In this document: positions 52,904 to 61,792 of the stretch, piece by piece | How positions within the stretch are numbered: the first letter of the stretch is position 1 | Layout: every line of letters begins with the position of its first letter | DNA from: Enterobacteriaceae bacterium UBA7338 | GTDB lineage: Bacteria; Pseudomonadota; Gammaproteobacteria; Enterobacterales; Enterobacteriaceae | Direction: 5' to 3' | DNA: 64,000 nt | Assembly (NCBI GenBank): GCA_002480085.1 | Contig: DKPJ01000017.1 | Span: forward strand, 310,001 to 374,000 | Program-made: the position numbers and the translations under genes | Notes under the pieces: generated by a model | The model's database searches: none | Seen by the model: the letters and a program-made list of their open reading frames with translations, nothing else | Told to the model about the DNA's origin: nothing

Positions 52904-54094
52904 CTAGCCGCGTTTAGGCCGGCTGGCGTAGAGATAGAAGAGAATCGAGCTGGTGGCGCAGAAGGCGATAGACCAGATCATCGGCCAGGCGCTGTTAAAG
53001 GTCGCCAGAGAGAGCAGCGCGCCAACGATGGCACCGATACCAAAGCGGAACGTCCCCGCCAGCGATGAGGCAGTACCTGCCATATGGGGAAACTCATCGA
53101 GAATAACCGCCATGGCGTTAGAGGCCACCAGCGAAACGCAGCCAACAAAGGCGGCGACGCCTACCACCAGCGCCCAGAAGCCGACGTCGAACGCGGCGCT
53201 CAGCACCAGCCACAGCGCCATCACGAACTGGATCCACAGCCCGCTACGGAACATCCTCAGCGCCCCCACCCGTCGTACGAATCGACCATTGATAATGGTC
53301 ATCACAAACAGGAAGACGATGTTCAGCGCGAAGTAGTAGCCAAAGTTCTGCGGCAGAACGTGATTAAGCTCAATGTAGACAAAGGGTCCGGCGCTCAGGA
53401 ACGAGAACATGCCTGCAAAGCTGAAACCGCTTGCAAGCATATAGCTCAGTACCCGCTTGTGGCGAAACAGCGTCGCGAAGTTGCCGAGGGTGGTACGAAT
53501 GTGAAACGGCTGACGCCGCTCGACCGGCAGAGTCTCGCTGATAAAGAAAAAGATCATCAGCGAGGCCAGCAGCGCAGCGATGGCCAGGATCCAGAAGATA
53601 GCGTGCCAGCTTAACCAGACCAGCACCGCGCCACCAATCATCGGGGCCAGCAGCGGCGCAACGGTGGTGACCAGCATGACAAACGACATCATCCGCGAGA
53701 ACTCCTCTTTCGGGTAGATATCGCGCATCAGGGCGTTGATCACCACGCTTGCCGCCGCAGCCGCCAGGCCGTGGAAAAAGCGCAGGGTGATGAGCTGATC
53801 GATACTCTGGGCCAGCGCGCAGGCCCCCGCCGCTGCGGCGAAGATCAGCGTCCCGCCAAGGATCACCGGCTTGCGGCCAATGCTGTCCGCCATCGGACCA
53901 TAGAGCAGCTGACCCAGCGCAAAGCCAAGAATATAGGTGCTCAGGGTCATCTGGGCGCTGCCGGCCGGAACGCCAAACTGCTGGGCGATCACCGGCAGCG
54001 CGGGCAGGTACATATCGATCGAGAGCGGCATTAGCATGGCCAGCAGGCCAAGAATAAAGACAATGCGCAGGGAAGAGTGCTTCCTGGTGGTCAC
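52904..54094 (-). CDS. bcr: Bicyclomycin/multidrug efflux MFS transporter Bcr
   Basis: Twelve-span drug/proton antiporter of 396 residues (DHA1 Bcr/CflA family), exporting bicyclomycin and sulfonamides in E. coli, and also dipeptides. Motifs: SIDMYLPALPVIAQQFG in the first span, GPMADSIGRKPVILGG (motif A) and RFFHGLAAAAASVVINALMRD (motif C region). Almost identical to E. coli. Sixteen bases downstream of rsuA in the same direction, forming the rsuA-bcr operon. Confidence 0.96.
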   Translation of the reverse strand: MTTRKHSSLRIVFILGLLAMLMPLSIDMYLPALPVIAQQFGVPAGSAQMTLSTYILGFALGQLLYGPMADSIGRKPVILGGTLIFAAAAGACALAQSIDQLITLRFFHGLAAAAASVVINALMRDIYPKEEFSRMMSFVMLVTTVAPLLAPMIGGAVLVWLSWHAIFWILAIAALLASLMIFFFISETLPVERRQPFHIRTTLGNFATLFRHKRVLSYMLASGFSFAGMFSFLSAGPFVYIELNHVLPQNFGYYFALNIVFLFVMTIINGRFVRRVGALRMFRSGLWIQFVMALWLVLSAAFDVGFWALVVGVAAFVGCVSLVASNAMAVILDEFPHMAGTASSLAGTFRFGIGAIVGALLSLATFNSAWPMIWSIAFCATSSILFYLYASRPKRG

Positions 54095-54110
54095 TACAGG
54101 CTCCTGGGAT

Positions 54111-54818
54111 TTAGCGGGACGTTAAGCTAACGCTGGCGATCTCTTCTTCGGTCAACGGACGGTATTCGCCCGGGGCGAGGTCGGCGTCGAGAACAATCGC
54201 GCCGATGCGCTCGCGGTGCAGCCCAACAACGTGGTTACCTACCGCAGCAAACATGCGCTTGACCTGATGGTAGCGCCCCTCGCTGATGGTCAGACGCACC
54301 TCGGTGGGGGTGATCACCTCCAGCACGGCGGGCTTAGTTAAATCGGGTTCGTTATGCAGCTGTACGCCTTTGGCGAACTGCGCGGCGGTATCGTCGCTAA
54401 CCGGGGATTCCAGCGTCACCAGGTAGGTCTTCTCGCAGTGGTGGCGCGGAGAGGTGATGCGGTGCGACCACTGGCCGTCATCGGTCATCAGCACCAGCCC
54501 GGTGGTATCGATATCCAGTCGTCCCGCAGCGTGCAGCTTATGCGCCACCGGCTCGTCAAGGAAGTAGAGCACCGTCGGGTGATCGGGATCGTCGGTAGAG
54601 CAGACGTAGCCCTGCGGCTTATGCAGCATAAAGTAGCGCGGGCCGGTCTGCTGCACCAGCGTATTGCCGTCATACTCTACCTCGTGCTCGGGCAGGAGTT
54701 TGAACGCGGCGTTTTTAACAATCTCGCCATCCACGGTAACGCGGCTGCCGCGGATCTCACGCCCGGCAATAGCCCGGCTGACGCCGAGTTGCTGAGCGAT
54801 AAACTTATCAAGTCGCAT
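54111..54818 (-). CDS. rsuA: 16S rRNA pseudouridine(516) synthase
   Basis: Pseudouridine synthase of 235 residues acting on U516 of 16S rRNA. An N-terminal S4 RNA-binding domain (MRLDKFIAQQLGVSRAIAGREI) precedes the catalytic domain, with Asp102 in GRLDIDTTGL and the KTYLV and GRYHQVKRMFAAVGNHV blocks. E. coli RsuA is 231 residues; here four extra residues (SLTSR end) follow. The divergent radD lies upstream. Confidence 0.95.
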   Translation of the reverse strand: MRLDKFIAQQLGVSRAIAGREIRGSRVTVDGEIVKNAAFKLLPEHEVEYDGNTLVQQTGPRYFMLHKPQGYVCSTDDPDHPTVLYFLDEPVAHKLHAAGRLDIDTTGLVLMTDDGQWSHRITSPRHHCEKTYLVTLESPVSDDTAAQFAKGVQLHNEPDLTKPAVLEVITPTEVRLTISEGRYHQVKRMFAAVGNHVVGLHRERIGAIVLDADLAPGEYRPLTEEEIASVSLTSR

Positions 54819-54971
54819 GAAGTCTTATTAGCCTGTAAAGAGTGCCGGAGTCGGACAGAAGTCCGAAAAAAATGAAGCATTTGAGAATCTCTCAGTATAA
54901 CGGTGTCTCAGCAGCGCTCAAGTGAAAATATCGTGGCATAATATGAGCAGACTAATGAACGCCGAGAGACA

Positions 54972-56732
54972 ATGACCTTTACGCTACGCCCCTACCAACG
55001 TGACGCGGTAAACGCTACCCTCACCCACTTTCGCCATCGCCATGAACCCGCGGTGATCGTCCTGCCCACTGGCGCAGGTAAAAGCCTGGTGATCGCCGAG
55101 CTTGCCCGCGTGGCCCGTGGCCGCGTGCTGGTGCTCGCTCATGTCAAAGAGCTGGTGGCGCAGAACCATGCCAAATATCTGGCGCTGGGGCTGGAGGCGG
55201 ATATCTACGCCGCCGGGCTGAAGCGCAAAGAGAGCCACGGCAAGGTGGTATTTGGCAGCGTGCAGTCGGTAGCCCGTAACCTCGACCACTTCCAGGGCGA
55301 GTTCTCCCTGCTGATCGTCGATGAGTGCCACCGCATCAGCGATGACGACGAGAGCCAGTATCAGCAGATCCTCACCCACCTCTCACAGGTCAACCCTCGC
55401 CTGCGCCTGCTGGGTCTCACCGCCACGCCGTTTCGTCTCGGCAAAGGGTGGATCTACCAGTTCCACTACCACGGCATGGTGCGCGGCAACGACAAGGCGC
55501 TGTTTCGCGACTGCATCTATGAGCTGCCGCTGCGCTATATGATCAAACACGGCTACCTGACGCCTCCCGAGCGATTGGATATGCCCATTGTGCAGTATGA
55601 CTTCAGCCGCTTGCAGGCCCAGAGCAACGGCCTGCTCAGCGAGGCGGATCTCAACCGCGAGCTGAAAAAGCAGCAGCGCATTACGCCGCACATCGTCAGC
55701 CAGATCGTGGAATTTGCCGCCGGGCGCCAGGGGGTGATGATCTTTGCCGCCACCGTCGAGCATGCCCGGGAGATCACCGGTCTGCTACCCGCCGGTGAAG
55801 CGGCGCTGATCACCGGCGAGACGCCCGGCCCGGAGCGCGATGCGCTGGTCGAAGACTTTAAATGTAAGCGTTTTCGCTATCTGGTGAACGTCTCGGTGCT
55901 GACCACCGGCTTCGATGCGCCACACGTCGATCTGATCGCTATTCTGCGCCCAACGGAGTCCGTCAGCCTCTATCAGCAGATCGTGGGCCGCGGCCTGCGC
56001 CTTGCGCCGGGTAAGACCGACTGTCTGATCCTCGACTATGCCGGTAACCCGCACGATCTCTACGCACCGGAAGTCGGAGAGCCGAAAGGCAAAAGCGATA
56101 ACGTGCCGGTGCAGGTCTTCTGCCCCGACTGCGGTTTTGCTAACACCTTCTGGGGCAAAATGGCCGCCGACGGCACCCTAATCGAGCACTTTGGCCGCCG
56201 CTGCCAGGGCTTTTTTGAGGATGACGAGGGCCATCGGGAGCAGTGCAGCTACCGCTTCCGCTTTAAAAACTGTCCCCAGTGCAATGCCGAGAACGACATT
56301 GCTGCCCGCCGCTGTCGGGAGTGCGACACGGTGCTGGTGGATCCGGACGATATGCTGAAGGCGGCGCTGAAGCTGAAGGATGCCCTGGTGCTACGCTGTG
56401 GCGGCATGGATCTGCAGCACGGCGCGGACGACAAGGGCGAGTGGCTGAAGATCACCTACTACGACGAGGACGGGGCCGACGTCAGCGAGCGCTTCCGCCT
56501 GCACACTCCTGCCCAGCGCACCGCCTTTGAGCAGCTCTTTATCCGCCCGCACACCCGTACGCCCGGCGTGCCGCTGCGCTGGATTGTGGCCGCCGATATC
56601 AAAGCCCAGCAGGCGCTGCTGCGCCATCCCGATTTTGTGGTGGCACGCCTGAAGGGTCAGTACTGGCAGGTGCGAGAAAAAGTGTTTGATTACGAAGGCC
56701 GCTTCCGCCGGGCAAACGAATTGCGTGGTTAG
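54972..56732 (+). CDS. radD: DNA repair helicase-like ATPase RadD
   Basis: Superfamily 2 ATPase of 586 residues involved in recombinational and double-strand break repair, stimulating RecA-mediated branch migration. Helicase motifs: GAGKS at 34-38 (motif I), DECH at 117-120 (motif II), GLTATPFRLG (III) and QIVGRGLRLAPGK (VI). A cysteine-rich region follows (CPDCGFAN, CQGFF, CPQCNAEN, CRECD), likely a zinc finger. It is divergent from rsuA and close to E. coli YejH. Confidence 0.95.
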   Translation: MTFTLRPYQRDAVNATLTHFRHRHEPAVIVLPTGAGKSLVIAELARVARGRVLVLAHVKELVAQNHAKYLALGLEADIYAAGLKRKESHGKVVFGSVQSVARNLDHFQGEFSLLIVDECHRISDDDESQYQQILTHLSQVNPRLRLLGLTATPFRLGKGWIYQFHYHGMVRGNDKALFRDCIYELPLRYMIKHGYLTPPERLDMPIVQYDFSRLQAQSNGLLSEADLNRELKKQQRITPHIVSQIVEFAAGRQGVMIFAATVEHAREITGLLPAGEAALITGETPGPERDALVEDFKCKRFRYLVNVSVLTTGFDAPHVDLIAILRPTESVSLYQQIVGRGLRLAPGKTDCLILDYAGNPHDLYAPEVGEPKGKSDNVPVQVFCPDCGFANTFWGKMAADGTLIEHFGRRCQGFFEDDEGHREQCSYRFRFKNCPQCNAENDIAARRCRECDTVLVDPDDMLKAALKLKDALVLRCGGMDLQHGADDKGEWLKITYYDEDGADVSERFRLHTPAQRTAFEQLFIRPHTRTPGVPLRWIVAADIKAQQALLRHPDFVVARLKGQYWQVREKVFDYEGRFRRANELRG

Positions 56733-56854
56733 CGTACTTTTCGTTGAAGAAAAGGCAATTCAGGGCTACTATATCGCCCGCTTTACATCCGTAAAGCCAG
56801 AAATCTGCCTGCTGCTGGGTCGCCTGTAGCAGGAATTATTGAAGAGAAATTGAT

Positions 56855-57139
56855 ATGTTCACTATCGAAGCACAAGCACGTAAAGAGCAGGGTAAGGGTG
56901 CGAGCCGCCGCCTGCGTACCGCTAACAAGTTCCCGGCGATCGTTTACGGTGGCACTGAAGCCCCGATCGCTATCGAACTGGACCACGACAAAGTGATGAA
57001 CATGCAGGCCAAAGAAGGTTTCTATGGCGAAGTTCTGACCCTGGTTGTTGACGGTACCGAAGTAAAAGTTAAAGTTCAGGCTGTACAGCGTCACCCGTAC
57101 AAACCTAAACTGGCTCACATCGACTTCGTTCGCGCTTAA
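56855..57139 (+). CDS. rplY: 50S ribosomal protein L25
   Basis: Short form (94 residues) of L25, binding 5S rRNA in the large subunit. Start MFTIEAQARKEQGKGASRRLR is that of E. coli L25 and the rest is nearly invariant (PAIVYGGTEAPIAIELDHD). L25 autoregulates by binding its own leader in E. coli; a leader of about 120 bases is present here, but I did not fold it. A strong bidirectional terminator follows. Confidence 0.98.
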   Translation: MFTIEAQARKEQGKGASRRLRTANKFPAIVYGGTEAPIAIELDHDKVMNMQAKEGFYGEVLTLVVDGTEVKVKVQAVQRHPYKPKLAHIDFVRA

Positions 57140-57154
57140 TTGCTAACGTGTTGA

Positions 57155-57183
57155 AAAAAACCCCGCTTCGGCGGGGTTTTTTA
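57155..57183. terminator. Bidirectional terminator between rplY and yejK
   Basis: CCCCGC / GCGGGG stem with a TTCG loop (57161-57176), flanked by seven A on the left and six T on the right. It works for rplY on the plus strand and yejK on the minus strand. Confidence 0.93.
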
Positions 57184-57214
57184 TTATTGCGGCCGGGCGG
57201 CGGCTCCATCCTCG

Positions 57215-58219
57215 CTATTTTCCGGAGGTTCTGCGCTGGAGCTGATCGCGCAGGTTGGGCGGCGTGCCCTTGATGGTCAGGGTGTCCGTGGCCGGATCCC
57301 AGAAGATACGCTCGCCGAGCAGCATCGCATCAAAGTTAATGGTCAACCCGCCGCCGCTGCCAGCGTACTTGGTCAGCTGGCGCAGGGTGCTGCGATCCGC
57401 CGGGAAGCTCTCCTCCAGCTCGTAGCCTTTATCGGCGGTAAACTCCTGGAAGCTCACTTCACTAACGCCCCCCAGCTCTTGCGACAGCGATGCCAGTTCG
57501 ATCTCCTCCCCGGCCTGTAGCTGTTCGTTGCAGTAGCTGTAGACCTGCTGACGCACGTTCTGGCGCTCGGCTTTATCCAGCTGCGCCTCGGCGGTGAAGT
57601 CGTCTACCGCCTGCAGCAGGCCGCGGTTCTGCGCTTTGGCGTTCAGCCCTTCGCTGGCCCCGAGGAAGTCCATAAAGAAGTCGGCAACCTTGCGCCCTAC
57701 CCTGCCCTTCAGGAAGGTCAGGTAGCGGGTTGACTCCGGATTGGTCTCCCACTCGGTGAGATCGATCCGCGCCACGATATCTGCATGATTAATGTCGAGG
57801 TAGTGGGTCGAGCTAATATCGAGCTGCTCGTTAACGCGCATGCTGCTGAGGTTGTTCAGCACCGCTACCAGCAAATACTCCACCGCCAGGTAGCGGTAGT
57901 GGCAGAACAGTACGATGCCGCCGTCAGCAAAGGGGTATTTCGCCAGCTCGTCGCGCAGGCGTCCGGTCGCCGCCCGGCTAAAGGCGAGGAAATCTTCGTT
58001 ACCCTGGCGCTGCAGGCGCAGCGCGTCTGCCAGCTCGCTCTCGTCGTTAAACAGACCGTAGGCTTTATTTTTTGCACTGTAGATCCGGTGCAGCTCGGCC
58101 ATCATCTCAACAACGGTGGCCGTCGGCTCCAGTAATGAATCGCGCAGCACCAGCTCAAGGGTTTGCTCATCGCGCTTGATAAGCTGGTGCAGGGCAATCT
58201 GGTTGATATCCAGACTCAT
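57215..58219 (-). CDS. yejK: Nucleoid-associated protein YejK (NdpA)
   Basis: Abundant nucleoid-associated protein of 334 residues, close to E. coli NdpA; reported to influence DNA gyrase/topoisomerase IV activity. Conserved features are the start MSLDINQIALHQL and the LEESFPADRS and DAMLLGERIFWDPATDTLTI blocks. The start at 58219 is preceded by GGAG and fits E. coli (335 residues). Divergent from yejL. Confidence 0.95.
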   Translation of the reverse strand: MSLDINQIALHQLIKRDEQTLELVLRDSLLEPTATVVEMMAELHRIYSAKNKAYGLFNDESELADALRLQRQGNEDFLAFSRAATGRLRDELAKYPFADGGIVLFCHYRYLAVEYLLVAVLNNLSSMRVNEQLDISSTHYLDINHADIVARIDLTEWETNPESTRYLTFLKGRVGRKVADFFMDFLGASEGLNAKAQNRGLLQAVDDFTAEAQLDKAERQNVRQQVYSYCNEQLQAGEEIELASLSQELGGVSEVSFQEFTADKGYELEESFPADRSTLRQLTKYAGSGGGLTINFDAMLLGERIFWDPATDTLTIKGTPPNLRDQLQRRTSGK

Positions 58220-58352
58220 GATAAACTCTCCTTTTAGACCGGCGTATTCAACCACCGCAACGCTAACAGCGCAACCAGAGATAAAAAAGCAGAAAAAAAG
58301 CTGTTGCTACGGTAATATGTTGCCCTTTCATAAAGAGACTGATTCTGATTTT

Positions 58353-58580
58353 ATGCCACAGATTTCCCGTTATAGTGATGAACACGTTGAACAACTGCTG
58401 AGCGAGCTGGCGAACGTGTTGGAAAAGCACCATGCTCCGACCGATCTCTCCCTGATGGTACTGGGAAACATGGTCACGAACCTGATCAACACCAGCGTTG
58501 CCCCGGCACAGCGGCAGGCTATTGCGAAATCCTTCGCCCAGGCGTTGCAGTCCTCCGTGACTGACGATAAAGCGCACTAA
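58353..58580 (+). CDS. yejL: DUF1414 protein YejL
   Basis: A 75-residue protein, UPF0352/DUF1414 family, cytoplasmic, function unknown. MPQISRYSDEHVEQLL start and NMVTNLINTSVAPAQRQAIAKSF block are conserved with E. coli YejL. The longer frame open from 58116 runs through the divergent yejK promoter and is not coding. It is 19 bases before yejM, an operon pair as in E. coli. Confidence 0.95.
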   Translation: MPQISRYSDEHVEQLLSELANVLEKHHAPTDLSLMVLGNMVTNLINTSVAPAQRQAIAKSFAQALQSSVTDDKAH

Positions 58581-58599
58581 AGGACTACGACGGCATTTT

Positions 58600-60357
58600 A
58601 TGGTGACTCATCGTCAACGCTACCGAGAAAAAGTCTCCCAGATGGTTAGCTGGGGGCACTGGTTTGCCCTGTTCAACATTCTGTTGGCCATGGTTCTTGG
58701 CAGCCGTTACCTGTTTGTCGCCGACTGGCCGACCACGCTTGGAGGCAGGATCTACTCCTGGCTGAGCGTCATCGGCCACTTTAGCTTCCTGGTGTTTGCC
58801 ACCTATCTGCTAATCCTCTTTCCGCTGACCTTTGTGGTGATGTCGCAGCGGCTGATGCGGGCGATCTCCGCCGTGCTGGCCACCATCGGCATGACGCTGC
58901 TGCTGATCGATAGCGAAGTCTTTACCCGTTTCCACCTGCATCTTAACCCCATCGTCTGGGAGCTGGTGATCAACCCGGACCAGAACGAGATGGCCCGCGA
59001 CTGGCAGCTGATGTTTATCAGCGTGCCGGTGATCCTGCTGCTGGAGCTGCTGTTTGCTAACTGGAGCTGGCAGAAGCTGCGCAGCCTGACGCGCCGCCGC
59101 CGCTACGCCAAGCCGGTGGCCGCCCTCTTCTTTGCCGCCTTTGTCGCCTCGCACCTCACCTATATCTGGGCGGATGCGAACTTCTACCGGCCAATCACCA
59201 TGCAGCGCGCCAACCTGCCGCTCTCCTACCCGATGACCGCCCGCCGGTTCCTGGAGAAGCACGGCCTGCTGGATGCGCAGGAGTATCAGCGCCGGCTGGT
59301 TGAACAGGGCAATCCGGAGGCGGTCTCGGTGCAGTATCCGCTGAGCGACCTGCGCTACCGCGATATGGGACCGGGCCAGAACGTGCTGCTGATCACCGTC
59401 GATGCGTTGAACTACGCGCGCTACGAGAAAGAGATGCCGTCGCTGGCAGGCTTTGCCGCAGAGAATATCACCTTCACCCAGCATATGAGCGCCGGTAACG
59501 ATACCGATAATGGACTCTTTGGCCTGTTCTACGGTATCTCACCCTCCTACATGGATGGGGTGCTATCCGCACGTATCCCGGCGGCGCTGGTGACCGCGCT
59601 CAACCAGCAGGGCTATCAGCTGGGCCTCTTCTCATCGGATGGCTTCAGCAGTTCGCTCTACCGCCAGGCGTTGCTCTCCGACTTCTCTTTGCCTGCGGCG
59701 AAGGCGCAGTCCGATAAGCAGACCGCCGATCAGTGGATCAACTGGCTGGATCGCTACGCTCAGGAGGATAACCGCTGGTTCTCATGGGTGGCGCTTAACG
59801 GCACATCTATGGATGCCGACAGGCAGGACTTCGAACGCCGCTACGCGCGGGCCGCCGGAAGCGTGGATGCACAGATTGAGCGCGTGCTGAACGCCCTGCG
59901 CGAGTCTGGCAAGCTGGATAAGACGGTGGTCATCATCACGGCGGGCCACGGCATCTCCGCTGAGGAGAGTGACATGGACGAGGGCTGGTCACGGGGCGAC
60001 CTGCACGTGCCGCTGGTTATCCACTGGCCGGGCACGCCTGCCCAGCGCATCAGCAAGCTGACCGACCATAAAGATGTCATGACCACCCTGATGCAGCGTC
60101 TGCTGCACGTCAGCACCCCGGCAAATGAGTACTCGCAGGGGCAGGATCTCTTTAACGCCGCGCGTCGTCACAACTGGGTCACCGCGGCCAACAGCGATAC
60201 GCTGGCGGTCACTACGCCGGAGATGACGCTGGTGCTGAAGCACAACGGTAACTATCAGACTTACAACCTGAAGGGCGAGAAGATCGGCGATCAGAAGCCG
60301 CAGCTCAGCCTGCTGTTGCAGGTGCTAACGGATGAAAAACGCTTTATCGCTAACTGA
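58600..60357 (+). CDS. yejM: Inner membrane LPS-synthesis regulator YejM (PbgA)
   Basis: Essential-type inner membrane protein of 585 residues: five transmembrane spans (about residues 20-40, 50-78, 84-104, 130-155, 165-190) followed by a large periplasmic alkaline phosphatase/sulfatase-like domain (NVLLITVDALNYARY, LDKTVVIITAGHGIS). It senses lipid A and restrains LapB, controlling FtsH cleavage of LpxC. The nucleophile position of true sulfatases is replaced, so hydrolysis is not expected. Very close to E. coli. Confidence 0.96.
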   Translation: MVTHRQRYREKVSQMVSWGHWFALFNILLAMVLGSRYLFVADWPTTLGGRIYSWLSVIGHFSFLVFATYLLILFPLTFVVMSQRLMRAISAVLATIGMTLLLIDSEVFTRFHLHLNPIVWELVINPDQNEMARDWQLMFISVPVILLLELLFANWSWQKLRSLTRRRRYAKPVAALFFAAFVASHLTYIWADANFYRPITMQRANLPLSYPMTARRFLEKHGLLDAQEYQRRLVEQGNPEAVSVQYPLSDLRYRDMGPGQNVLLITVDALNYARYEKEMPSLAGFAAENITFTQHMSAGNDTDNGLFGLFYGISPSYMDGVLSARIPAALVTALNQQGYQLGLFSSDGFSSSLYRQALLSDFSLPAAKAQSDKQTADQWINWLDRYAQEDNRWFSWVALNGTSMDADRQDFERRYARAAGSVDAQIERVLNALRESGKLDKTVVIITAGHGISAEESDMDEGWSRGDLHVPLVIHWPGTPAQRISKLTDHKDVMTTLMQRLLHVSTPANEYSQGQDLFNAARRHNWVTAANSDTLAVTTPEMTLVLKHNGNYQTYNLKGEKIGDQKPQLSLLLQVLTDEKRFIAN

Positions 60358-60432
60358 TTGATTAATTATAAATCAGTCAGCCTGCTGCCCCTTGCAATCG
60401 GTGGCGAAAAGGGTACTATTAGCGCCACAGTT

Positions 60433-60509
60433 CGGCACGTAGCGCAGCCTGGTAGCGCACCGTCATGGGGTGTCGGGGGTCGGAGGTTCAAATCCTCTCG
60501 TGCCGACCA
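60433..60509 (+). tRNA. proL: tRNA-Pro(GGG)
   Basis: Seventy-seven bases, start CGGCACGTAGCGCAGCCTGG and end GTGCCGACCA with encoded CCA. Acceptor arms pair CGGCACG with CGTGCCG. T arm GGTTCAAATCC and D arm GCGCAGCCTGGTAGCGC are standard. Anticodon GGG at 60467-60469 reads CCC and CCU. Matches E. coli proL. It sits between yejM and the accessory paralogue genes and is a likely integration hotspot. Confidence 0.97.
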
Positions 60510-60525
60510 AAAAATCCCAAAAAAA

Positions 60526-60551
60526 AACCAACCGCTTAGGTTGGTTTTTTT
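60526..60551 (+). terminator. Terminator after tRNA-Pro
   Basis: AACCAACC / GGTTGGTT stem with a five-base loop, followed by a seven-base T-run. Strong intrinsic terminator 16 bases past the tRNA. Confidence 0.9.
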
Positions 60552-60696
60552 ATGCCTAAAATTCACCGCTGATCCCTTCCCCCTGACATCGCCGCCTATT
60601 AATAGTGCATTTTCTAACCGTACTTTATCCCTCATTCTGTAGTTGAGAAACACTTCCCCCCTTCCATCAAGCAATATCAACATGAGGTAATAAAAT

Positions 60697-61761
60697 ATGT
60701 CATGGGATAATGTCTCCGATATTAAAAATATTAAAATATGGACAGACTACTCTGACTCTACCCAGGGGCATCTGTTTGTTAACGATAATCATCAGTTAAA
60801 ACTGAACGTGGGGATCTCTTTCACCTTAAAAAACGCAACAACGGAAGGGCCGACTGAGGATGAGGTCTATAGCGCTCTATCGCTGATTGATAATCAGGAC
60901 AGTGGTCCGCTTAAGTACCTGACTGTAGTCACAGAGAACACCTATACCGCCGTCTACGATCCTTACCATGCTGAGTCTGTCACAACCGATGGCACCGATG
61001 ACGTGGACGACGGACTCTACGATTTTCTGTTTACCTATAACGTGTCCAGCCCAACGTCGCTCAACGCGGAATGTTATTTTGAAAGCGTGGCGCTGAAGCT
61101 AGAATATACCGTGACAAACAGTGATGGCACTACCAGCCAGGTGATAAAAGAGACATCTGTAAAAGGTAATTACTATACGAAAACCTACGTCAGTGTGACT
61201 TGTTACCCGGCAAAACTCTATGGCATGGAGGGTCAAAACCGGACAAGCTTAAAGTCTGTCAAAACTGTTGTCAGTGGCGCAACTTATCATAACGGAAATT
61301 ACGATAACTCAGGTGATACATCCTATTCAGTAGCCATCTCTATAGATGACAGCTATTTCAAACTTTTTTATCTGAACGGTGCTCAAGAGCCTGACGCTCT
61401 TACCACTCTTCAGCCACTCTATATTAACCACGATTATGACTCCCCAATGTGGGATAAAATATATAACTCTTTTTTCCCAAATATACAGTGTGGTGAAAAA
61501 AGTTACACTATTATCGCAGAAGTGCGTTCTAATTTGAGCTATGACACATACCCCAAGATTTTTGACGCAAATATTCCCATTAATCAGAAAGAAGGCCAGA
61601 TTATATTTGCCGCTGTGCAAACTGATGTCAAAAGCACAGGTTACAACTGGAACAGCAACACTTACCAGTACTTAAGGGCTTACGATCAGTTTGGTAACAG
61701 TATGTATATAGTGATTGCTTTCAATAATAATGATTATAATTATATCAAAAGCGTAAGCTAA
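60697..61761 (+). CDS. Unknown beta-rich protein, paralogue 1
   Basis: Not recognised. A 354-residue protein starting MSWDNV with no signal peptide or membrane segment. The composition is rich in Asn, Ser, Thr, Tyr and Asp, with alternating hydrophobic pattern suggesting beta-sandwich modules. The first 65 residues contain IWTD, NHQLKLNVGISFTL and GPTEDEV; the C-terminal end has INQKEGQIIF and YDQFGN. The gene is AT-rich compared with yejM and mqo, suggesting import. A GAGG ribosome site precedes the ATG; 31 bases separate it from paralogue 2. No function can be proposed from sequence alone; extracellular or secreted roles are possible. Confidence 0.75.
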   Translation: MSWDNVSDIKNIKIWTDYSDSTQGHLFVNDNHQLKLNVGISFTLKNATTEGPTEDEVYSALSLIDNQDSGPLKYLTVVTENTYTAVYDPYHAESVTTDGTDDVDDGLYDFLFTYNVSSPTSLNAECYFESVALKLEYTVTNSDGTTSQVIKETSVKGNYYTKTYVSVTCYPAKLYGMEGQNRTSLKSVKTVVSGATYHNGNYDNSGDTSYSVAISIDDSYFKLFYLNGAQEPDALTTLQPLYINHDYDSPMWDKIYNSFFPNIQCGEKSYTIIAEVRSNLSYDTYPKIFDANIPINQKEGQIIFAAVQTDVKSTGYNWNSNTYQYLRAYDQFGNSMYIVIAFNNNDYNYIKSVS

Positions 61762-61792
61762 TTATTCATCAGTATGAGAGAGGTAATAAATT

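Noticed and set aside
60358..60642. 94-codon frame running over the proline tRNA
   Set aside because: The peptide is the translation of the tRNA itself and its flanks; the tRNA is unambiguous.
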